From assembly GCA_051955775.1 (NCBI GenBank), contig JBQCGJ010000083.1:1-17017 (forward strand): a DNA stretch of 17,017 nucleotides, in the 5' to 3' direction. The translations under genes and the position numbers were made by a program. This DNA comes from DASUHT01 sp051955775 (lineage in GTDB: Bacteria > Actinomycetota > Thermoleophilia > Gaiellales > JAICJC01). Within the stretch, counting starts at the first letter, position 1; every line of letters begins with the position of its first letter. Shown here piece by piece: positions 12,762 to 17,017 of this stretch. Under the pieces are notes generated by a model. That model was given only the letters and a program-made list of their open reading frames with translations, ran no database searches and was not told the origin of the DNA.

Positions 12762-14583
12762 GCGCCCGCCGGCGGACGGGACGGCGGAGAGCGGGCCGGC
12801 GACCGCTCCCCGCGATCCACCTGTGCGCGGGTGCGTAGCGGCCCAGCACCAGCGACGCGAGCTGGCAGCCGGCCGCGCAGAAAAGCGCCAGGCAGACCGA
12901 CACCGCAGGCGACATGTAGCCGCTGGCGATCATCGCCACCACCGCCCGCGGGGCCTGAGAACCGAGGCCCTGGCCGTGCCACAGCTCGAACAGCGCCAGC
13001 AGCGGCCCGATCAGGCCCACCAGCCACACGAGCAGCATGAAGCGGCGGCCGGCGCGGGCGGCCGGAGCCAGCCACAGCCAGGCATGGGCGGCCGGCAGCA
13101 CCAGGATCAGGGCGAACGGGTTGACCGCCACCAGAAGGATTGACGCGAGCACCACTCCGAGCAGGCCCGAGGCCAGCCCGCCGGTGCGCTCGGCGGCGGT
13201 CACCGAGCCCATCCTGACCAGCCGGGGCCGGGTCACGAATCTCCAGTACAGAAAGGCCAGGCCCAACCACAACAGGATGCCGGCGGTGGTGACGGCGGTG
13301 CGTCCGGGGAGGGGGACACTCTCCACGGGCGAGATCAACCGGCCGGGCAGCAGCGTCACCACCCACAGGGCGACCAGCCCGACCAGCCACGCCGAGCACC
13401 GCCAGGCCAGCGCCCGCATGCCGGGGGCGATCGGGAGCCGGCGGCGGCGCAGCCCGGCGACCAGGTCGAGCACGCACACGACCACAGGCGCCAGCAGGGC
13501 AGACAGCGCGATCTGCACCAGCCAGCCGCGCAGCACGCGGCCGCCCAGGAACACGGCGGGCGGCCCGGCCGGTGAGATGGTGGGTGCGGCGTCCAGCTGA
13601 ACCACCGTGTTGACCACCGCCGTGCCCACGTCTCCCAGCTCGCTGGGGTCCATCTGCGCGACCTTCAAGCCGGCCCGGGAGGGGCCGCCCGTGAGCCCGA
13701 TCGCGGCGATGCCTCGGGCCAGCAGCGGACCCTGCTCTGTGGATGCGTACGGCACGGCATACCCGCTCAGCTGGTTGTATGCGCCGGGAAGCTGCGGATC
13801 GTGGCCGGTCGTCGCCACAAGCTGGCTGCGCAGCGCTGCCACCAGCGTGGGCGACGTGCCGCGAGGACTCTGCGACCGCAGCATCAGCCTGAACTGCGTG
13901 CCCCCCGGCCCGCCCACCGAGTCGAGCACCACCGCCGCCACCACGTGCCGCGCCAGCGGCCACGTGCGGGCGAACTGGTCGGCCCCCTGCCCGCCCGTGG
14001 TTCCCCCGTCCGTGGACACCAGCGCGATCCCCCGCTGAAGCGGCAGCGGCGCCAGCAGCCGGCCGAGCTCGATCAGCATGGCGGTACCCACCGCCGTCTG
14101 AGCGCCCCCGCCGTCGCGGTGGGCGATCACCACGATAACCCCGGGCTGGCTGCCCGGGTGGTACGCCACCACGTTGCTCATCGCCACCGGGCGCGCCTGC
14201 CACGGAAGCTCGGTGGCGAACTGATCGATCTCGGGATGCCGGTCGAAGTGGCCGAACTGGCCGACCAGCCAGTGCGCGGCAGCCTGCTCGTCGGCGCTTC
14301 CCGGCGCGCAGCAGCCCCGATGGGTGGCCCGCTCGGCGTGCCGGAACGCCCGGGCGTGCTTGATCACCGCCCGGCCGCTCATGGACAGCGTCTGGCTCGG
14401 AGCCGGAGGCACCGAGGTCTGCCCCACGACCAGCGCCGCCAGCACCGAGAACACCAGTGAGAACACCAACGTCAGCCGGTACAGAGGCCAGGAGATCAGC
14501 GAGCGGCGTTGGCCGGATCCATGCCGGTTGGTGGTCGCCACAGCGGCGGCGTTTATAACACACGCGACATGCCGCAGGGGCAT
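12748..14583 (-). CDS. Polytopic membrane protein with degenerate M28 peptidase-like domain
   Basis: The protein (611 residues) has one TM segment (about 34-53), an extracytoplasmic M28-peptidase-like domain (about 95-335) and a C-terminal membrane part with seven or so TM segments (from about 352 to 582), ending in a basic tail. The M28 fold is suggested by IVVIAHRDGGG, GTAMLIELGRLLA, VVLDSVGG and the ending GIAAIGLTGG. H155, D157 and D221 remain. The bridging Asp expected after HxD is absent (GAQTAVG), the catalytic Glu pair is replaced by DGG (192-194), and the late His ligand region reads STEQGP. Peptidase activity is therefore doubtful; a binding or scaffold role is possible. ATG 14583 is used because GGGAGG (14591-14596) is seven bases upstream. 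GTG 14541, just after an extended -10, is an alternative start. It is divergent from the response regulator. Confidence 0.75.
   Translation of the reverse strand: MPLRHVACVINAAAVATTNRHGSGQRRSLISWPLYRLTLVFSLVFSVLAALVVGQTSVPPAPSQTLSMSGRAVIKHARAFRHAERATHRGCCAPGSADEQAAAHWLVGQFGHFDRHPEIDQFATELPWQARPVAMSNVVAYHPGSQPGVIVVIAHRDGGGAQTAVGTAMLIELGRLLAPLPLQRGIALVSTDGGTTGGQGADQFARTWPLARHVVAAVVLDSVGGPGGTQFRLMLRSQSPRGTSPTLVAALRSQLVATTGHDPQLPGAYNQLSGYAVPYASTEQGPLLARGIAAIGLTGGPSRAGLKVAQMDPSELGDVGTAVVNTVVQLDAAPTISPAGPPAVFLGGRVLRGWLVQIALSALLAPVVVCVLDLVAGLRRRRLPIAPGMRALAWRCSAWLVGLVALWVVTLLPGRLISPVESVPLPGRTAVTTAGILLWLGLAFLYWRFVTRPRLVRMGSVTAAERTGGLASGLLGVVLASILLVAVNPFALILVLPAAHAWLWLAPAARAGRRFMLLVWLVGLIGPLLALFELWHGQGLGSQAPRAVVAMIASGYMSPAVSVCLALFCAAGCQLASLVLGRYAPAHRWIAGSGRRPALRRPVRRRALSPP
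14552..14560 (-). promoter_or_regulatory. Extended -10 candidate (TGTTATAAA) inside the start region of the M28-like gene
   Basis: Read on the minus strand, 14560 down to 14552 is TG-T-TATAAA, an extended -10 in one of the few AT-rich spots in the window. Transcription would start near 14545, just before an in-frame GTG at 14541, giving a leaderless 597-residue product. It competes with the SD-led ATG at 14583 as the true start. No matching -35 is seen. Confidence 0.35.
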
Positions 14584-14601
14584 GCAACGACCTCCCGCGG
14601 A

Positions 14602-14607
14602 TAGCAT
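14602..14607 (+). promoter_or_regulatory. Candidate -10 box (TAGCAT) of the two-component operon
   Basis: TAGCAT ends six bases before the response-regulator GTG at 14614, so transcription would begin at the start codon. There is no useful SD, which supports a leaderless mRNA. The box lies in the 30-base gap between divergent start codons. Confidence 0.4.
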
Positions 14608-14613
14608 GAAGTC

Positions 14614-15315
14614 GTGGCTGACGCCGCAACCATCATGCTCGTGGACGACGAGGAGTCGATCCAGAAGCTGCTCACCTACCCGCTGGAACGGGAGGGGTAC
14701 ACGGTCGTCCAGGCCCGCGACGGCGAGGAGGCCCTGCGCCGGTTCGGCGAGCGGGACATCGATCTCGTCGTGCTGGACGTGATGCTGCCCCGCATCGACG
14801 GGCTCGAGGTGTGCCGGCGGCTGCGTACCAGCTCGGCCGTGCCCATCATCATGCTGACCGCCCGCGACGACGAGGTGGACAAGGTGCTGGGGCTGGAGCT
14901 GGGCGCCGACGACTACATCACCAAGCCGTTCTCGATCCGCGAGTTCCGAAGCCGCATCCGGGCGGTGCTGCGGCGGGCCACGCTGACGTCCGAGCAGCGG
15001 GGCTCCGAGGACGGGGTGATCGAGGCCGGAGGGCTGCGTATCGACCCCGCGCGGCGGTCGGTGCTGGTCGACGGTGAGCCCGTCCAGTGCACCTACGTGG
15101 AGTTCGAGATCCTGCACGCGCTGGCCCTCCACCCGGGCCGCGTGTATACGCGCCAGTCGCTGCTGGAATCGGTGTGGGGCGACTCCGCCTACCGCGAGCC
15201 GCGTACGGTCGACGTGCACATCCGGCACCTGCGCGAGAAGATCGAGTCCGACCCCCGCGAACCCGTCTACATCTTCACCGTCCGCGGGGTGGGCTACCGG
15301 TTCAGGGACCGCTGA
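14614..15315 (+). CDS. Two-component response regulator, OmpR/PhoB family
   Basis: The protein is 233 residues: a receiver domain (about 6-118) and a winged-helix DNA-binding domain (about 133-232). Receiver residues are all present: acidic pair D11-D12, phosphoacceptor D55 in VLDVMLP, T82 in LTAR and K104 in TKPF. The output domain shows the OmpR pattern, with LRIDPARRSVLVDGEPV, then FEILHALALHPGRVYTR, and the recognition region ending TVDVHIRHLREKIE and VRGVGYRF. It starts at GTG 14614; there is no SD, but a TAGCAT box six bases upstream fits leaderless transcription. The stop overlaps the kinase start (TGATG). Target genes are unknown. The divergent M28-like gene and the downstream treT are the nearest candidates by position. 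Confidence 0.94.
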   Translation: MADAATIMLVDDEESIQKLLTYPLEREGYTVVQARDGEEALRRFGERDIDLVVLDVMLPRIDGLEVCRRLRTSSAVPIIMLTARDDEVDKVLGLELGADDYITKPFSIREFRSRIRAVLRRATLTSEQRGSEDGVIEAGGLRIDPARRSVLVDGEPVQCTYVEFEILHALALHPGRVYTRQSLLESVWGDSAYREPRTVDVHIRHLREKIESDPREPVYIFTVRGVGYRFRDR

Positions 15316-16700
15316 TGCGCCCGCTGCGATCGCTGCGAGTACGCCTGATCGCAGTGTTCGCAACGGTGGTGGCGACGGCCATGGGCGTGCTGTTCCTGTA
15401 CGTCGTGCCCAGCCTGCGGGCGAATCTGATCTCCGACCGCCAGAACCGGCTGGAGGCGGTGGCCCGCCACCAGAAACACAACGGCCAGGTGATCACGCTG
15501 TTCCGCGAGGGCAAGGTGCGGCGCGCGATGCTCAAGCTGGCGGGCCTCGCCAACGCCCAGGTCAGCGCATTCCAGATCGACCCCCAGGGCCGCCTGTCAC
15601 GCGATCCCAAGCTCAGCGCCTACCCACCCTCGGTGGCCAAGCAGAACCCGATCATCACCAGCGCCATCGAGACCGGCGGGCCGGTCGCAGGACGCACGCC
15701 GTCGGGCAGCGTGATCGTGGCGTTTCCGATGCCCAATCACGTCGTCATGCTGACCCAGCGCGTGGGCGACGTCAACGACACCGCGGCGCTGGTCGAACGG
15801 CAGTTCCTGATCGCCACCGTGCTGGCGCTGCTGGTGGCGGGGCTGGTGGGATGGGCGGCGGCGGTCGCCATCTCGCAGCGCCTGAGCCGGCTCGAGCTGG
15901 CCGCTGCGCGGGTGGCCGAGGGCCGCTTCGACCAGCCGATCGGCGACACCACCCCGGACGAGCTGGGCCGGCTGGCCCGGGCGTTCGATCTGATGCAGCG
16001 AGAGCTGGGGCAGGTCGACCGGGCCCGCAAGGACTTCATCGCCAACGCCTCGCACGAGCTGCGCACGCCGCTGTTCTCACTGGGCGGGTTTCTGGAGCTG
16101 ATGGAGAACGAGGATCTCGACGATGCCACCCGCGAGGAGTTCCTGCTCACCATGCGCGAGCAGGTGCGGCGGCTGACCAAGCTGGCCAGCGACCTGCTCG
16201 ACCTGTCCCGGCTGGACGCGGGCGCCGTGGAGATCGAGCGCGAGCCGATCGACCTCGGCGGCACCGCGCGCACCCTGGTGCGCGAGTTCCGGGGCCTGGC
16301 CGCCAAGCACGGCAGCCGGGTCGTGCTCACCCGCGACGGCAACCTTGCGCCGCGGGCGATCGGCGACGAGCAGCGGGTGCAGCAGATCGGCCGCGTGCTG
16401 GTCGACAACGCGATCCGCCACACGCCGACCGGCACCGAGGTGCGCGTCGGCGTCAGCGGCGACAACGGCCGGGTGCGCCTGTCGGTGGTGGACGACGGCC
16501 CCGGGATCGACGACGGCGCACGGGAGCGGCTGTTCCAGCGATTTGCGCGCGGGGAGCAGGCGACAGCCGCGGGCAGCGGACTCGGCCTCGCCATCGCCCG
16601 CGAGCTGGCGCAGAGGATGGACGGCTCGCTGGACGTCGAGTCGCGCCCCGGCCGCACCGAGTTCGCGCTGGAGTTGCCGGTGGAGCGGGAGCCGGACTGA
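15315..16700 (+). CDS. Sensor histidine kinase (HisKA/HATPase_c, HAMP)
   Basis: This 461-residue membrane kinase is partner to the response regulator it overlaps by one base. In order: a TM helix (about 9-31), an extracytoplasmic sensor region of roughly 130 residues (about 34-163), a second TM helix (about 164-186), a HAMP linker (about 187-238), the HisKA dimerisation helix with phosphoacceptor His247 in FIANASHELRTPL, and the ATPase domain. The N box is VDNAIRHTP with N365; the G1 box is DDGPGID (393-399); the G2 box is GSGLGLAIA (420-428). All are intact, so it should be active. The sensor region is not recognisable; it contains FQIDPQGRLSRDPKL and ends in a strand-rich part, which would fit a PAS-like fold, but this is a guess. 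The ligand is unknown. A hairpin follows the stop. Confidence 0.94.
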   Translation: MRPLRSLRVRLIAVFATVVATAMGVLFLYVVPSLRANLISDRQNRLEAVARHQKHNGQVITLFREGKVRRAMLKLAGLANAQVSAFQIDPQGRLSRDPKLSAYPPSVAKQNPIITSAIETGGPVAGRTPSGSVIVAFPMPNHVVMLTQRVGDVNDTAALVERQFLIATVLALLVAGLVGWAAAVAISQRLSRLELAAARVAEGRFDQPIGDTTPDELGRLARAFDLMQRELGQVDRARKDFIANASHELRTPLFSLGGFLELMENEDLDDATREEFLLTMREQVRRLTKLASDLLDLSRLDAGAVEIEREPIDLGGTARTLVREFRGLAAKHGSRVVLTRDGNLAPRAIGDEQRVQQIGRVLVDNAIRHTPTGTEVRVGVSGDNGRVRLSVVDDGPGIDDGARERLFQRFARGEQATAAGSGLGLAIARELAQRMDGSLDVESRPGRTEFALELPVEREPD

Positions 16701-16706
16701 CCGCCG

Positions 16707-16736
16707 GCCGGGAGTCCGCGGGCTCCGCGCTCCGGC
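16707..16736 (+). terminator. Imperfect GC-rich hairpin after the kinase gene
   Basis: The segments GCC, GGAG and CGCGG pair with CCGCG, CTCC and GGC around the loop GCT, giving 12 pairs with two small bulges. It starts six bases after the kinase stop codon. There is no T-run, so it may only slow or process the transcript. It also occupies the -35 region of the treT promoter candidate. Confidence 0.45.
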
Positions 16737-16741
16737 TGCTG

Positions 16742-16747
16742 TAACCT
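16742..16747 (+). promoter_or_regulatory. Candidate -10 box (TAACCT) of treT
   Basis: TAACCT ends seven bases before the ATG at 16755. With no SD in the intervening CCCGCGG, this fits a leaderless start. It is the same arrangement as at the response regulator, hydrolase and E1 alpha genes. Confidence 0.4.
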
Positions 16748-16754
16748 CCCGCGG

Positions 16755-17017
16755 ATGCAGCGGGTCAACGTCGGCCACAAATCGCTTGCGGACTACACCT
16801 CGCTGATCGGAAGGGCGATGGCCGAGGAGATCAAGTCGCTGGCCGAACCGCTGCGCGGCCGCCGCATGCTGCACCTGTCTGCGACGGCGTTCGGCGGTGG
16901 TGTGGCCGAGATCCAGTACACCCTGATCCCACTGCTGAACGACGCCGGAATCGAGACGGAGTGGCGGGTGATCGAGGGCCGCGACGAGTTCTTCGACGTC
17001 ACCAAGGCGATCCACAA
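16755..17017 (+). CDS. treT: Trehalose synthase TreT-like glycosyltransferase, N-terminal part
   Basis: Only the first 87 codons are in the window; the frame is open to the edge. The sequence has features of the trehalose glycosyltransferring synthase (TreT) family, a GT4 GT-B enzyme: SLADYTSLIG (10-19), the strong LHLSATAFGGGVAEI (39-53), TLIPLLNDAGIETEWRVIEG (56-75) and EFFDVTKAIH at the end. TreT joins a nucleotide-activated glucose and free glucose to make trehalose, a compatible solute. The GGG loop (47-49) is the expected acceptor/donor loop of the N-terminal domain. There is no SD; the TAACCT box seven bases before the ATG suggests leaderless expression. It follows the two-component operon on the same strand, 54 bases after the kinase stop. 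Donor specificity and intactness cannot be judged from this part. Confidence 0.85.
   Translation, partial: MQRVNVGHKSLADYTSLIGRAMAEEIKSLAEPLRGRRMLHLSATAFGGGVAEIQYTLIPLLNDAGIETEWRVIEGRDEFFDVTKAIH

Noticed and set aside
12743..14629. A 628-residue minus-strand frame overlapping the M28-like gene in another phase.
   Set aside because: It is extremely Arg/Gly/Ala/Pro-rich with no TM or motif order, whereas the other phase gives clean TM helices and M28 motifs.
12748..15363. An 871-residue minus-strand reading that extends the M28-like protein upstream across the response regulator.
   Set aside because: The upstream 260 residues are the antisense of a clear OmpR-type regulator, are rich in Arg/His/Val/Leu without domain features, and a good SD-led ATG lies at 14583.
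1..17017. tRNA, rRNA, riboswitch, prophage or defence-system genes.
   Set aside because: Intergenic spaces are short (mostly below 120 bases), none shows a cloverleaf or known riboswitch core that I can recognise, and all genes fit housekeeping, transport or regulation.

Overview
The window is 17 kb of gene-dense, high-GC bacterial DNA with no stretch over 300 bases lacking a gene. Everything looks chromosomal: there is no transposase, integrase, phage gene, CRISPR array, tRNA or rRNA that I can see. The combination of an HD-phosphohydrolase/LuxR-HTH fusion regulator, a PotD-like lipoprotein with a Tat-type signal, a TreT-type trehalose synthase, very high GC, TTG/GTG starts and several genes with a TANNNT box just before an SD-less start codon suggests an actinobacterium. 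My best guess is a Thermoleophilia/Solirubrobacterales-like lineage. That placement is inference from gene style, not from a marker gene.

Layout: (1) 1-1396, the C-terminal part of an HD/LuxR regulator whose true start probably lies outside the window, followed by a SnoaL-like small protein; a perfect inverted repeat lies between them at a LuxR-box-like distance from a candidate promoter. (2) 1488-6538, a tight five-gene operon: E1 alpha, E1 beta and E2 of a 2-oxoacid dehydrogenase complex, then lipB and lipA, which make and attach the lipoyl cofactor that E2 needs. The last two junctions are one-base TGATG overlaps. E3 (lipoamide dehydrogenase) is not here. (3) 6555-7739 (-), an MGDG-synthase/MurG-like glycosyltransferase, divergent from an alpha/beta hydrolase (7811-8605, +); their candidate -10 boxes overlap. 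(4) 8615-8685, two 17-bp palindromic repeats facing each other between convergent genes. (5) 8694-11084 (-), fumC, a class I glutamine amidotransferase and a small tail-anchored unknown protein, likely one operon; then a low-affinity-iron-permease-family membrane protein (11155-11520, -). (6) 11640-12761 (+), an orphan polyamine-type ABC substrate-binding lipoprotein, convergent with (7) 12748-14583 (-), a polytopic membrane protein with an M28-peptidase-like domain that has lost several metal ligands. (8) 14614-16700 (+), an OmpR/PhoB response regulator and its histidine kinase, then the start of treT, cut by the window end.

Functionally this is central carbon metabolism (2-oxoacid dehydrogenase, lipoylation, fumarase) next to envelope, transport and stress functions (glycolipid transferase, membrane M28-like protein, two-component system, trehalose synthesis). 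I do not see a clear undescribed multi-gene system. The items most worth a second look are the inverted repeat before the SnoaL gene, the paired palindromes at 8615-8685, the degenerate M28 membrane protein and the series of leaderless-type promoters.
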